Origin: Heterohyrax brucei
Lineage: Eukaryota > Chordata > Mammalia > Hyracoidea > Procaviidae
Length of the DNA stretch: 64,000 bases
NCBI GenBank assembly: GCA_028571685.1
Contig: CM053141.1
Span: 130,786,833 to 130,850,832, forward strand
Direction of reading: 5' to 3'
Shown here: piece by piece, positions 44,430-55,617 of the stretch
Numbering within the stretch: the first letter of the stretch is position 1
Layout of the letters: each line of letters opens with the position of its first letter
The notes under the pieces: model-generated
Seen by the model: only the letters and a program-made list of their open reading frames with translations
Databases searched by the model: none
Told to the model about the DNA's origin: nothing
Made by a program: the position numbers and the translations under genes

Positions 44430-45618
44430 TAAGAGAGGAGGAGTACACAAGATGTGTCGAAGTCCCATTAATATTGATCTTCTTACTAATGTGAATTGTC
44501 ACCAATTTCACCCTACCAAATTTCTAACAATTATCTAATCTAAACTCTCGCCCCTTGCCTTCCCACCCTCCCACCTTCCTCACTCTTGTAGCTGTCAAAG
44601 AGTCTTTTCTATTATGTATGAGTACGCTTTTAAGTTTTTATTGTAGGGGTCTCATATAATAATTGTCCTTCTGTCGCTGACTAGTTTCACTCAATATAAT
44701 GTCCTCCAGTTGAGACCAAATTGAGAGATGTTTCCTGCTATCATCGTTGTTCTTTATCAGTGTATAGTACTCCATGGAGTATATATAACAAAGTTCACTC
44801 ATCCATTCTTCTGTTGTTGGGCATCTGGGTTGACTCTAACTTTTTGCTATCGTGGACTGTGCTGCAATGAACATTCGTATGCATGTAGCAGTCAGTGTGA
44901 ATGGCCTTGATTTTGTAGGGTATATTCCAAGCAGAGGAATAACTGGGTCAAATGGTATATCTGTATTCATTATTTTAAGGTAATGCCAAATTGCTTTCCA
45001 AAGAGGTTGCACCATTCTGCAATCCCACCAACAGTGAAGGAGACTTCCAATCTCTCCACAGCCTCTCCAACATGTATTGTTTTGCGTTTTTTGGATCATG
45101 GCCAATCTTGTTGGGGTGAGGTGGTATCTCATTGTAGTTTTGATTTGAATTTCTTTAATAATTAATGATCGTGAACATGTATGCATGTGTTTTTTGACTG
45201 CCTGGCTCTCCTCTTTAGAGAAGTGTCTGTCCATCTCCTTTGCCCATCGCTTTATTGTATGATTTGTCTCTTTCTTATTGATATTTTGTAGAACCTTATA
45301 GATTATGGAGATCAGGCATCGGTCTGACATAGAGTTGCCGAATATTTTTTCCCATTCTGTAGGTGGTCTTTTAATACTTCCGATGAAGTCTTCGGATGAG
45401 CAGAAGTGTTTGATTCTTATTAATTCCCATTTATCTATTTTCTCTTCTGATGAATGTGTTTTGTTTGTCAGATTTTGAAGTCTGTCTAAATTGCATATTA
45501 AAATGTCCATTGTTGACCCTATCTTATCTTGGATGAGCTTTATTGTTTTAGCTTTTATATTCAGGTCTTTTATCCAATTGGAGTTGATTTTTGTATAAGG
45601 TGTGAGATTTGAGCTGAA
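44430..45618 (-). mobile_element. L1, 3' end with intact ORF2 C-terminus
   Basis: Minus-strand L1: 3' UTR at the left, then the ORF2 3' half up to an abrupt end at 45618 (5' truncation). Plus-strand text such as 'gtactccatggagtatatat' and 'ttgcaccattctgcaatccc' matches the reverse of ORF2. This is one of the least decayed L1 copies in the window. Confidence 0.9.
44836..45510 (-). pseudogene. L1 ORF2 protein C-terminal segment, open for 224 codons
   Basis: The C-terminal part of the L1 ORF2 protein, the reverse transcriptase/endonuclease that copies L1 RNA at the target site. Only the region after the RT domain is left. The cysteine-rich motif is visible as C147-x3-C151-x7-H159-x4-C164 and all four residues are present; it is followed by FDPVIPLLGIYP, another conserved L1 block. 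The endonuclease and RT core are absent because the insertion is truncated at 45618, so the product could not act. The uninterrupted 224 codons mean this copy is younger than the other L1 pieces here. Confidence 0.9.
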
Positions 45619-47253
45619 TTAAGAAGGGTACAACACATCCAAGAATGCTATTTAAGAAAGAGAATCTTACAACTTAGGAATTTTGGAGAATAAAGTCCGT
45701 TATGGAAAAAAGATTTAATATACCTCTGAGGTCATATCTGGGTTATCATAAATAACAAATATTGAAATTATAAGTACTTGTTATTTCTATTATAAGATTT
45801 TCATGAGAAATACATATATACATATATATAGAACCAGGTTCATGGCTATATGACTTGTACAATCAAACCAAGTCACCGTGTTTTGTTTGGCCATGCAGTT
45901 TGTTTAAAAGGCTCTAATGTCACTAGAGCATTATTCTGAATAATTTTTGAGCAATGGGCCCTACATTTTTGTGTTGCAAATTAAGTAGCCAGTACTATAT
46001 GTAGAGAGTGAAATGTTTGACAAACTTATCCTAATACACAGTACATTAACTTGCATCCCTTGCAAAAGTATATGGCTGAAGATTCACAATGTGTTGCTAA
46101 AACAAAAATGAAATTCATCACAGGTCTCTTTTTTAAAATTAAACACAACTCTGGAAACAAGGAAGTCACTTTTGTAACTAATTAACTAATTGTAAATTAG
46201 TTTGGAAGGACAGCTGAATTATTGGTAAACCAGAGCCTTTGACTGTATTCCAGGAAGTAGTTGCAGCCGAGAAAAAAGATTCAACTCTGTTTCAGGAAGA
46301 AAATGCATGAGGGAGTGAAAAACCAGGCCCAGAGCATCTGCCAGCTCTACATGGTAAGACAATGAGAGAACAGATGGGAATAGAAAGTAAAAAATTCACA
46401 CCCATGCAAATCTAGGTATCTTCTGGCCAGCAGAAGAGAATTCACCACAATGAACTAAGTCCTTCAGGACACATCAGCCAAAATGGATGAGAAAAGCCTT
46501 TCAAATGAGCTAAGTTGTTGTACATGTCCTACCAGTCCTTGGCATATAGAAACAAAAAATATCAACTATTCCTGCAGGAGACTGAGTAGAGTTATGCATG
46601 GTGGTGTATGTGCTCTCGCCAAAATTTCCGCCTCAATATAGAGAGTAACAGAACCCAGAGAAGGCAAGGAGTATTCCATTCAGTAACATTTTTCTTTATT
46701 AAACACTGCCAGAGTAAGGAGTTTAGCACTCCAAATAAAAGCAAATCTTTACTACAGGGTGACTGAAGAGTGGCACTGGGTTGTTAGTTCTCTAGATTAT
46801 AGATGACTCAGTGTGTTAGCTCAAGATATATTTTGTCAAAGAGCTGCTGGCTATACCAAGATCATGAGTTTTTTATTTGAACTGATATATGTATGACAGC
46901 ATGGAGATCTTATAACATCATAAAGGACAAATTAAGGCTTCCATATGTTGAGTAGAATTTAATAAAATTAAACATTCTTTCACTGTATCTTTATATTCAG
47001 GTAAAAATGTAATTGTGAACATAAGTTCTACAAGCTAAATGTATACACTGTATTAGTTCAAAAAGGTAACTTCCAAAACTTATAAATGAATTATCAGAAA
47101 ATTCATCAGTTTTTTTTCCCCCTTAGTCAAGGAATACAGTTTTCTAACACCTCAGTGTTGACCTCAGATTTTTGAGATAAAGTTGCTTGACATTTTTGTT
47201 TATATACATACTGTCAAGCTGGGTTTTTGACACCCTCACATACATACACACAC
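45619..47253. other. No feature recognised
   Basis: About 1.6 kb of AT-rich unassigned sequence without a supported reading frame. Confidence 0.5.
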
Positions 47254-47411
47254 ATATGGTAGCATACTGGTTAAGTGCTATGGCTGCTGAACAAAAGGCT
47301 GGTAGTTCAAATCCACCAGTTACTCCTTGGAAGATCTATGGGGCAGTTCTACTTGGTGATATACGGTTGCTATGAGTTGGAACTGACTCAACAGCAGTGG
47401 GTTTGGGGATA
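47254..47411 (+). mobile_element. AfroSINE
   Basis: 'tggtagcatactggttaagt', 'ggtagttcaaatccaccagt', 'tctatggggcagttctactt' and 'ctcaacagcagtgggtttgg'. Confidence 0.9.
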
Positions 47412-47667
47412 CATATATCTCCAGAATAATGCCTTGGCAATATAAGTAACCCTAAAATTGAGGTGATACAAGAAGGATCACATTACCCATATCTTAATCA
47501 AGAAATCCATACTTGGGCAGTCCATAATATCTGAAGTTCACTATTCCTCTTTCAGCATTCAGTAAACTTTTGTGCTACATAGTAGGTCCATAGAGAGATG
47601 GGCTGATTCTATGTTGCATTAATCTCTGCATTTCCAGAAAAGGGCACGGTGGCTGACACATGGTTTC

Positions 47668-47952
47668 TATTGTCGTTAGGTACCCTCCGGTCAGTTCTAA
47701 CTCTTAGCGACCCAGTGTACAACAGAGTGAAACAATGCCTGCTCCAGCCCCGTCCTCACTACCCTTGCTGTGTTTGAGCGCGGTGAGGCGGTCACTGTCT
47801 CATTTCATCTTCTTGAGGGTCTTTCTCTTCTGTCGACTCTGGGCTTTACCAAGGATGATGCCTTTCTTCAGGGACTGATCCCTTCTGGTAACATGTCCAA
47901 AGTATGTGAGACATAATCTTCCCATCCTTGGCTGTTCTTCTTTTCAGACAGA
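47668..47952 (-). mobile_element. RTE-class LINE, 3' end fragment
   Basis: A minus-strand RTE 3' end: 'attgtcgttaggtaccctcc', 'ccagtgtacaacagagtgaa' and 'agtatgtgagacataatctt'. A short deletion lies near 47930. Confidence 0.88.
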
Positions 47953-48044
47953 CACATAGTAAACGTGTAATTATGTGCTTTACACTGAGGTAAAATGGTC
48001 TGAAACACTTGATTCCACAGAGAGGCTGCAGTCTTCATTTGTAT

Positions 48045-48200
48045 TTAATAAGCACATACTGTGTGTTAGGATCCTAGTGATCTGGGCTCAAATTTGAGTT
48101 CAACTTTAAGCAAGTAATTATTTTAAAATCTTCATTACTTCATCTCTAGCATGGAAATAATACCCCTCCCATCTGATTTATTATTTTTTTTGAGAATTCA
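48045..48200 (+). mobile_element. MIR-like SINE remnant
   Basis: 'gatctgggctcaaatttgag', 'aagcaagtaattattttaaa' and 'catctctagcatggaaataa' follow MIR order. Confidence 0.5.
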
Positions 48201-48887
48201 CACATCTTTGGCTATGAAAGTAATTCTTATATTGCAAAGCCCTAGAAAATGTTATTTTAATAAAATATATATGTCCTTTATCATTCTACATGAATTTTTT
48301 TTCTAACAATGTCGAAAACAGTCGAACTCAGATTAGACACCAGTTCATCAGATTGTTTACTCCCTAGAGCTGCTGAAAGCCGTTTGATTTTAATTTTGGA
48401 ATTCACTAATCAACCATGTTAAAATCCCTTAAGTAGTTAATATTGTATTTTTTGTAAGTCTTTTATTGTTACCTACATATAAGAAAGAGGTTATTCTGTG
48501 TACTGTATTTTAAAATTTACATACCCGCATTTAGATGACCTCATTGAATCATAAAACTGCCTCTTGGAACTCGCTTATGTTCCGTAATATAGTTCATCTG
48601 GATTCTTTGTAAATTGTTCCAAGTCATTTTCCAGCTAGTAATTTTTTTTAACAGGTCGTGATTAAGATCTCTTTCTAACCAAAAAATTTAAATCCATTTA
48701 TTTGTTTTCTCATGTTATGCATGTCCAGAATCCTTCATTTTGCTTGATTGTTTGGCTTGACATTATGAATTTAATTCTATATTAATTTTGGGGGCCTCAG
48801 TAGTTACTTTAAGGGACACCATGAACAGCATCGTGTGTCTAAAAAGTGAGGAAAATGTTCATCTTTCTCCTGCCTTCCATAATTTCA
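48201..48887. other. No feature recognised
   Basis: Unassigned AT-rich sequence. Confidence 0.5.
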
Positions 48888-49572
48888 CATTTGTTTTTGT
48901 TATTTTTATTAATATATTGGTTTTTAGACCAGTTTTAAATTTACACAAAAAGTGAAGAGACATTACACAGAGGTTCCATATGTCCTCTTCATATATGGAA
49001 TATTTGCTACAACTAACAAACCAATATTGATACAGTGGTGTAAAGTACATAGCTTTTTCAGATTTCCTTAGTTTTTACATGATGTCCTTTTTGTGTTCCA
49101 GGATCCTGTTCAGCATGCCACGTTACGTTTAGTCATCACGTCTCCTTAGGATCTTCTTGGTTGTTACAGTTTCTTGAATTTTATTGGATTTTTAATGATC
49201 TTGACAGTTTTGAGAAATACTGGTGAGGTACATTGTAAAATGTTCTTCTACTGGAATTTGATAGATTTCTCATGGTTACACTGACATTATGGTTTTTTGT
49301 AAGGAAGCTCAAAGAGGTAAAGTGTAATTTTCATCGCATCATGTCAAGGATATGTACTATCAACATGATTTATGACTTTTGGTGTTGACTTTAATCACCT
49401 GGCTAAAGTAGTGTTTATCAGGCTTAGGGTCATTACACAATACTACTTGTTTCATTGCTGTCGTTTTTCTAGCTTTGGCCTTGGCAAGCTCTGTAAGTTG
49501 GCTCTGGTGCCTCTTTGTTTTACTCCAATCAATGTGTGTGTGCACATATGTGTATGGGTGTACATGTGCATG
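48888..49572 (-). mobile_element. Old L1 (L1M-type) fragment
   Basis: Same old L1 segment as 8683-9005 but longer: 'aaccaatattgatacagtgg', 'tttccttagtttttacatga', 'ttttcatcgcatcatgtcaa' and 'gacttttggtgttgacttta'. The last ~100 bp before 49572 are less certain. Confidence 0.75.
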
Positions 49573-49911
49573 TTTTGAGCATATTCTTTTTTTAAATTTC
49601 TTTATTAATTACAGTAAAAGAATAAAATTTCTAACATCAATTATCTCATCTATGATAAACCCTCAACCTTCCACCCACCCATGTAGCCGACACGATCATT
49701 TTCTTCTGTGCATCATTCTCTTGTTAAGTCCTTTTAACAGGGATCTCATACAAAATTTGTCTTTTTGACACTGATTGATTTCACTCAGCGTGATCTCTTC
49801 CAAATGACACCATGTTATGAGATACTTTCTGAACTTGTCATTGTTCTTTATCATAGCATAGTGTTCCATTGATTATATGTACCATAGTTTGCTTATCCAT
49901 TTGTTGATGAC
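49573..49911 (-). mobile_element. L1 3' end, minus strand (3' part of an inverted insertion)
   Basis: Starts with a T-rich stretch ('ctttttttaaatttctttat') and continues '...gataaaccctcaaccttcca' and 'gttccattgattatatgtac', an L1 3' region on the minus strand. At 49911/49912 the L1 switches to the plus strand. Confidence 0.8.
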
Positions 49912-50700
49912 CCAGCTAAAGGCAAAAATATCGTAAAAGATACTATGAAAGGTGGTACTCTAACAGGTCTGAAAACCTACAGGAAATGGATAAACTTCTA
50001 GATGCGTATCATTCACCAAGATTATCACAGGGAGAAGCAGATCAACTTAATAAATCTATCACAAAGTACGAGATTGATAAAGTCATCAAAAATCTACCAA
50101 CCAAAAAAAGTCCTGGACTAGATGGCTTTACCAGTGATTTCTACCAAACTTTTAGAGAAGAGTTAACTCTGACACTGTTGAGGCTATTTCACACCATAGG
50201 AAGGGATGGAATACTTCCAAATTCATTTTATGAAGCCAGCATACCCCTGATACCACAGCCAGGGAAAGATCCCACAAAAAAAAATAATAATAATAATAAT
50301 AATAATTACAGACCAATAGACTCGATGGCACTTGGCTTGGCATCACTCATGAACCTAGATGCAAAAATCTTCAACAAAATTCTAGCCAACAGAATTTAAC
50401 AGCACTTAAAAAAAAATCATTCATTGTGATCAAGTTGGTTTCATTCCAGGGATGCAAGGCTGGTTCAACATCAGAAAAACAATTAATGTAATCAACCACA
50501 TTAATAACACAAAAGTTAAGAATCACTGGATTTTATCAATTGATGTAGAAAAGTCATTTGACAAAGTTCAACATGCATTCATGCTTAAAACTCTAGATAA
50601 ATAGGAATGGAGGGGGAAATTCCTCAACGCAACCAGTAGCGTCTTTGCAAAGCCAACTGCCTTCATTGTCCTGAATGGTGAAAAACTGAGCATATTGTTA
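49912..50700 (+). mobile_element. L1 ORF2 RT region, inverted relative to its 3' end
   Basis: Plus-strand L1 ORF2 covering the start of the reverse transcriptase: an open frame at 49986-50399 (137 codons), then broken frames to about 50700 ('aaagtcatttgacaaagttc'). The opposite orientation to 49573-49911, with a single switch point, is the usual form of an L1 5' inversion. Confidence 0.85.
49986..50399 (+). pseudogene. L1 reverse transcriptase N-terminal segment with two in-frame insertions
   Basis: Open for 137 codons, part of L1 ORF2 leading into the RT domain. The block [15 protein letters not shown] (residues 42-56) and YRPI...[18 protein letters not shown] are conserved L1 RT blocks. 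Residues 100-107 are eight Asn encoded by an AAT run (about 50284-50307). Residues 112-119 (DSMALGLA) come from a 24-base insert at 50319-50342 that matches the AfroSINE tail. Both additions keep the frame. The segment lacks the RT catalytic residues and ends at a stop at 50397-50399, so it is not functional. Confidence 0.85.
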
Positions 50701-51119
50701 ATGACTAGTATTCCAAGATGCTTTAATATCATCTTGAATCCTTCTTGCTCCAGTTCTAGAGTAGCCAATTTTTGAAAAGGCCCACGTTCTTTTCATTAAA
50801 GAGCTGTCTGTGTTTCATGAATAGCTTTAGTTTTTTCTCTCTCTATGGAAAAGAAATGCTAGAACCTCTCTCAATATACTACTACACTTAAAAGACTTAA
50901 TGCAAATCTTGGATTACTCACTGAAACAGTCTCTAACAGTAGACATTCCCTAATGTTTAGGGTATTTGTAATGTCTCCTTGTAGCCTAACACCATTCTGA
51001 TAGCTTTTATCTTAAATGCTATAAAAAAATATGTTTTTCTGTGCATTCGATATTTTTCATATTTATGTATATTTACAACTTAATGCACTTTTCAATTTTT
51101 ATTGTTTAACAAGATTTAC
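50701..51119. other. No feature recognised
   Basis: Unassigned sequence between two L1 pieces; probably decayed L1. Confidence 0.4.
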
Positions 51120-51616
51120 TGCAGAAATATCTTCTGTCTTAGGCACAATCTTTAGAATATTTTTATGGAACAATCTGCTGAGGAGAACTCTTTCAGTTTA
51201 GGTTTGTGTAAAGATATCTTTATTTTTATCTTCATTTTTGAAGATATTTTTACTGGGTGTAACATTCTAAGTTGACGGTTATTTTCTCTCAGTACGTGAA
51301 GAAAAATTTCAGTGTCTTTGGCCTCCATGCTTTGCTGTGAGATATCAGCTTGTGATGTAATTTTCGATACTTTCAATGTTGTCTTTTCTCTCTGATGGCT
51401 TTTTAGAACATCTCTTTGTCTATATTGTTCTAAAATTTTACTCTGATGCATCTAGGTATGGACATCACTTTATCCTGGTTTTAGGGGCTTCTCATATTTC
51501 TCAGTTACATCTGTCACTATTTCTTCAATTGTTTGGGCCATTACCACTTCATATACCACTTCGCTATATTCTACTTCTCTTATCTTTCTTGAATTGTGAT
51601 TATCTCTATGTTAAAT
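51120..51616 (-). mobile_element. Old L1 ORF1-proximal region, minus strand, part 1
   Basis: 'tatttttactgggtgtaaca', 'tttggcctccatgctttgct' and 'cagttacatctgtcactatt' follow the reverse complement of an old L1 between 5' UTR and ORF2. The element is cut by a block of three SINEs and continues at 52146. Confidence 0.65.
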
Positions 51617-51775
51617 AGAAACCCTGGTGGTGTAGTGGTATGTTTGCAAACCAAAGGGTCAGCAGTTTGAATCCTTCAGGTGCTCACTGGAAACACTATG
51701 GAGAAATTCTACTCTGTCCTATAGGGTCACTATGAGTCAGAATTGATGTGACAGCAGTGGTTGTTTCGTTTTTTT
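51617..51775 (+). mobile_element. AfroSINE (first of three in a row)
   Basis: 'agaaaccctggtggtgtagt', 'cagcagtttgaatccttcag', 'attctactctgtcctatagg' and 'gtgacagcagtggttgtttc'. Confidence 0.92.
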
Positions 51776-51805
51776 GTTGTTTTATTTTTTTGGTATATAT
51801 TAAAT

Positions 51806-52002
51806 GGAGTCCCTGGGTGGTATAAATGGTTTTGGAATACTAACTGAGAATTTGAAGTTTCGTATCCAACCAGAGTCACCTTGAAGTAAGGCCTGGTGAT
51901 CTACTGCTAAAGATCACAGAGTTGAAAACTCGATGGTGTAGTTCTACTCTGCAACACATGGGGCTCCCATGAGGTGGAATTTGATAGCATCTGACAGCAC
52001 TT
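51806..52002 (+). mobile_element. AfroSINE, second subtype (second of three)
   Basis: 'ggagtccctgggtggtataa', 'aaggcctggtgatctactgc', 'gatggtgtagttctactctg' and 'gaatttgatagcatctgaca'. Same orientation as its neighbours. Confidence 0.9.
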
Positions 52003-52145
52003 ATGGAAACCCTGGTTGCATAGTGGTGAAGATGGTATCTAACAAAATGGTTACCAGTTCAGATATACCACGTGCCCCTTGGAAACTTTGTGGGGTCCCA
52101 TTACAGTCGCTATATGTCTGAAATGACTCCGATTTTTTTTTTATT
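52003..52145 (+). mobile_element. AfroSINE (third of three)
   Basis: 'tatggaaaccctggttgcat', 'gttaccagttcagatatacc' and 'ccttggaaactttgtggggt', then a T-rich tail at 52132-52144. Confidence 0.88.
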
Positions 52146-52545
52146 TAACAATGTATATTAAAATATTCCACTCTACCCTCTATGCCACTTAACCTCTCAG
52201 CACTAAATTCTAGATAATTTTATCTCTATACACTGCATCCTGGATAATTTCTTCATGTTCATTTTCTGGTTCATTAATTTTCTTTGCCTTTGTGTGATTT
52301 TTTTTTTAAATAAACTTTTCAATGACTTTCTAATTCCAATTACTACAGGATTTTCTTTTTCTTTAATTTCTGGAAGATTTTTTTTTAATGGTTTTTCTTC
52401 GAGTCTTCTTGAATTTTATTTTAAACTTTTTGTTCGTGCTCTTATTTTTAAACTTTCCTTTCTTCAAGTTTATCAGTTGTATTCCTTTTCAAATCTTTTT
52501 CAAATAATTTCCTTATCTGAATTACAAATACAAAACCACAAATAG
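52146..52545 (-). mobile_element. Old L1 ORF1-proximal region, minus strand, part 2
   Basis: 'actgcatcctggataatttc', 'tttctggttcattaattttc' and 'ttccttatctgaattacaaa' continue the L1 broken at 51616. It meets plus-strand L1 at about 52546. Confidence 0.65.
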
Positions 52546-52547
52546 GC

Positions 52548-53310
52548 TGAAAGTGAAAGAATGGAAAAGGATTTACCTTGCAAAAACTAATCGTAAGATG
52601 AAATACTATAGTAATGTACAAAACAGACTTCAGGACACAGAGTATTCAGACAGATGATTCTATATTAACAAACAATCAGTATATCAAGAAGACACAGCAA
52701 TTATAAATGTGTATTAACCTAACAACAAAACTTCAAAAGACGTGAAGCAAAAGCTGACAAAACTAAGGAAGAAATATAAAAGCTCACAATCACAGCTGGA
52801 GATTTTATATGACAGAGCAACCTGATGAAGAATCAGTCACATATAGACCTAAACAACACTGTCATTCACCTTGACAGAATTGGCTCTTGTAGAGTATTAC
52901 ACTCCCCCAATCCTGAATACAATAAAGTAGAGAATGCACAGTCTTAACAAATTACAAAATATTGAAATCTTTACATAGTGTGTTTTCTCACCATAAAAAG
53001 TTTGAATTAGAAATAAATAAAAAAAGAAGGTATCTGAAAAAGCTCCATTATTTGCATCCAAGAAGAACTCAATGTAAAAAATCAGAACATATATTAACTG
53101 AATGATTTTTGGGGGGGGGGGGGGGGGAGAGATTTAGCTAAAGCAGTACATAGAAAAAAAATTGTAAATGCTCACATAAAAAGAAAGAAAAACTAGAACC
53201 AATGATATATATTTCCATCTTAAGAAGAAAAGATGGCAGTGAGAGAGAAAATTAAACTCAAATCAACAAGGAATGAAATGATAAATATCAGCACAGGCAT
53301 CAGTATATTG
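52548..53310 (+). mobile_element. L1 ORF2 5' half, plus strand, part 1
   Basis: 'gaatggaaaaggatttacct', 'ttagctaaagcagtacatag' and 'actcaaatcaacaaggaatg' match the L1 ORF2 region between endonuclease and RT. It is interrupted at about 53310 by an RTE and continues at 55618. Confidence 0.75.
53111..53127 (+). repeat. G17 homopolymer
   Basis: Seventeen consecutive G inside decayed L1 sequence, preceded by T5. Confidence 0.95.
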
Positions 53311-53559
53311 TTGATGTTGTAATTAGACGTCATCCAGTCAATCCAACTCATAGGAACACTATGTATAACAGAAGAAAGCACTGCCTGGTCCTGCGCCACC
53401 CTTGCAATCCTGGTTACGCTTAGGAGCCCATTTTGCAGCTACTGTGGCAGTCCACCTCAGTGAGGGTGTTCCCTTTTTGTGCTGACCCTCTGCTTTACCA
53501 CAGAGAATGTCCTCCTGTCAGGACTGGATGCCCTGATGACATGTCCATGTATGTGAGAC
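53311..53559 (-). mobile_element. RTE-class LINE, 3' end (part 1)
   Basis: A minus-strand RTE 3' end: 'gttgtaattagacgtcatcc', 'gaaagcactgcctggtcctg' and 'tgacatgtccatgtatgtga'. An LTR cuts it at 53560. Confidence 0.9.
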
Positions 53560-54158
53560 TGTGATGGTTAAGACTGTGTGTCAACTGCACAATGATTCTC
53601 AAAGTTTTGGTAGCTGTATAAAGTGGCAGGGGCAGGGCCTGTGGTGGCTCATTGCCCACCTTCAGACTTCATCTCTCTGTCTTCCACTACCTACTTCCTG
53701 TCTGCTCACTTTGCCACTATTTTGGCTAGTTGCAGTTTCAGCAGCTGCTGCTCTCTAGTCCCATGTCCCATTCTTTGGATTTGAACTAGCAGCTCTTGGG
53801 ACTTATCAGCCTTCACAGCCTGCCAGCCTGCAAGTAAGAATCCTGTTCCCTGACTTGATGTTCCTGGGTTCACCAGCTCCTGCAGCTCCGTGAATCAGCA
53901 GAAACCTTGAAGCCTCACCCGCCAACTTGGGATGCGCTAATCTTCACAGCCTGTGAGTAGGAATGCTAATCTCTGACCTGCCAACCTTGGGTTCTCTAGC
54001 TTCTGTGGCTGTGTGTGAGTCTTGTAGTCTGATTCAGGACTTGGAAAATTTTAGTCTCGACAATTGCATCAGCTGTTTCCTTTATATAGATCTTTTTCTC
54101 TATATATGTATTTATAGGCATTACTGGTTTGCCTCCTTAGAGAACCCAGCCTAAGATA
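53560..54158 (+). mobile_element. MLT1-type solo LTR with internal duplication, inside the RTE
   Basis: Starts 'tgtgatggttaagactgtgt', ends 'agaacccagcctaagata', about 599 bp. It is related to the 480-bp LTR at 42653-43132. The extra length comes from a tandem duplication with a 131-base offset: 'cttcacagcctg' occurs at 53811 and 53942, each followed by 'ag(t)aggaatgctaat/aagaatcctgtt'-type text. Flanks do not show a clean target duplication. Confidence 0.85.
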
Positions 54159-55617
54159 AATATAGTCTCACCATCCTTGCTTCTAGGGAACATTCTCATT
54201 GTATAGTTTCCAAGAGAGATTTGTTCGTTTTTTTGGCAGCCTATAGTATATTCAGTATTCTTTGCCAATATCTAATTTAAAGGCATCAGTTTTTCTTTGG
54301 TTTCACTGTCCAGTTTTTTTAAGCATGTAAAGCAATTGAAAACACCATTGCTTGGGTAAGGCTTATTTTACTTCTCAAAGACGCATCTTTCCTTTTCCAT
54401 ACTTTTAAGAGGTCTTTTGCAGCAGAATTTCCCAAAGTAATGCATCATTTGGTTTCTTGACTGGTGCATTTATGGGTGTTGACTGGGGGTCCAAGTAAAA
54501 TTAAATCCTTAACGACTTCAGTCTCTCCATTTATCATGACATTGCTTATAGGTCCAGTTGTGAGAACTTTTATATTCTTTATGTTGAAGTGCAATCTATA
54601 AGGAAAGCAGTGGACTTTCATCTTCATCAGTAAGTGTTTTAAGTCCTTTTTACTTTCAGCAAGCAAGGTTGTTCCATCTGCATAAAACAGGTTGTTAATG
54701 AATCTTACTTGAATCTGGATGCCCTTTCTTATTCATATAGTTCAGATTCTTGGGTTAATTTGCTCAACAAACAGGCTGAATAAGTATGGTAAAAATACAC
54801 AATCCTGACAGGTACCTTTCCTGATTTTAAACGTCAAACAACTGCTTTTTGATTCATGTACAGGCTTCTTATGAGCCCAATGAAATGTCCAGGGATTCCA
54901 ATTCTTTGTAATGTTATGCATAATTTCTTATGATCCACACAGTTGAATGCCTTTGCATAGTCAATGAACACAGGTAAACATCTTTCTAGTATTCTCTGTT
55001 TGAGTTGGCATCCATCTGACATCAGCAATGATGTCCCTCATTTCATGTTGTCTTCTGAATCCAACCTGAATTTGTGGCAGTTCTCTGTTGATACACCACT
55101 GCATCTGCTTTTGAATGATCCTCAACAAAATTTTACTTGTGTGTGATATTAATGACAATTTTCTATAATTTATGCATTTTGTTAGGTCCTTTTGTTTGGA
55201 ATCAGCATAAATGTGGATATTTTCCTGTCATTTGGCCAAGCAGCTGACCTCCAAATTTCTCAGCATAGACAAGTGAGCACTTCCAGTACTGCAATCATTT
55301 GTTGAACATCTCAGTTGGTAGTCCATCAGTCCTGAAGATTTATCATTCCCCAGTGCCTTCAGTACAGCTTAGACTTCCTCCTTCAGCACAATAGGTTCCT
55401 TTAGAAATGATTGAAAATCAACCAGTTCTTTTTGGTATAGTAAATCTGTGTATTCCCTGTATCTTCTTTTGGTGCTTCCTGTGTTGTTGTTCAACTTTTT
55501 TTCCGCAGAATCCTTCAGTATTGCAACTAGAGGCTTGAATATTTTCTTCAGTTTTTTCAGCTTGAGAAATGCTAAGTGTGTTCTTCCTTATTAGTATTCT
55601 ATCTCAGCATTGAAAAT
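54159..55617 (-). mobile_element. RTE-class LINE (part 2)
   Basis: Continuation of the RTE broken at 53559: 'agtctcaccatccttgcttc' through the RT domain to 'aagtgtgttcttcctt' near 55590. The RT region has frames at 54445-54666 (after the catalytic core), 54834-55028 (FIDYAKAFNCVDHKKL, containing the first catalytic Asp block) and 54961-55158 on the minus strand, each broken from the next. Confidence 0.9.

Noticed and set aside
51617..52145. Three similar units in a row, at first resembling a tandem array
   Set aside because: The units belong to two SINE subtypes with separate heads and tails; they are independent insertions. No CRISPR-like repeat and spacer pattern exists anywhere in the window.
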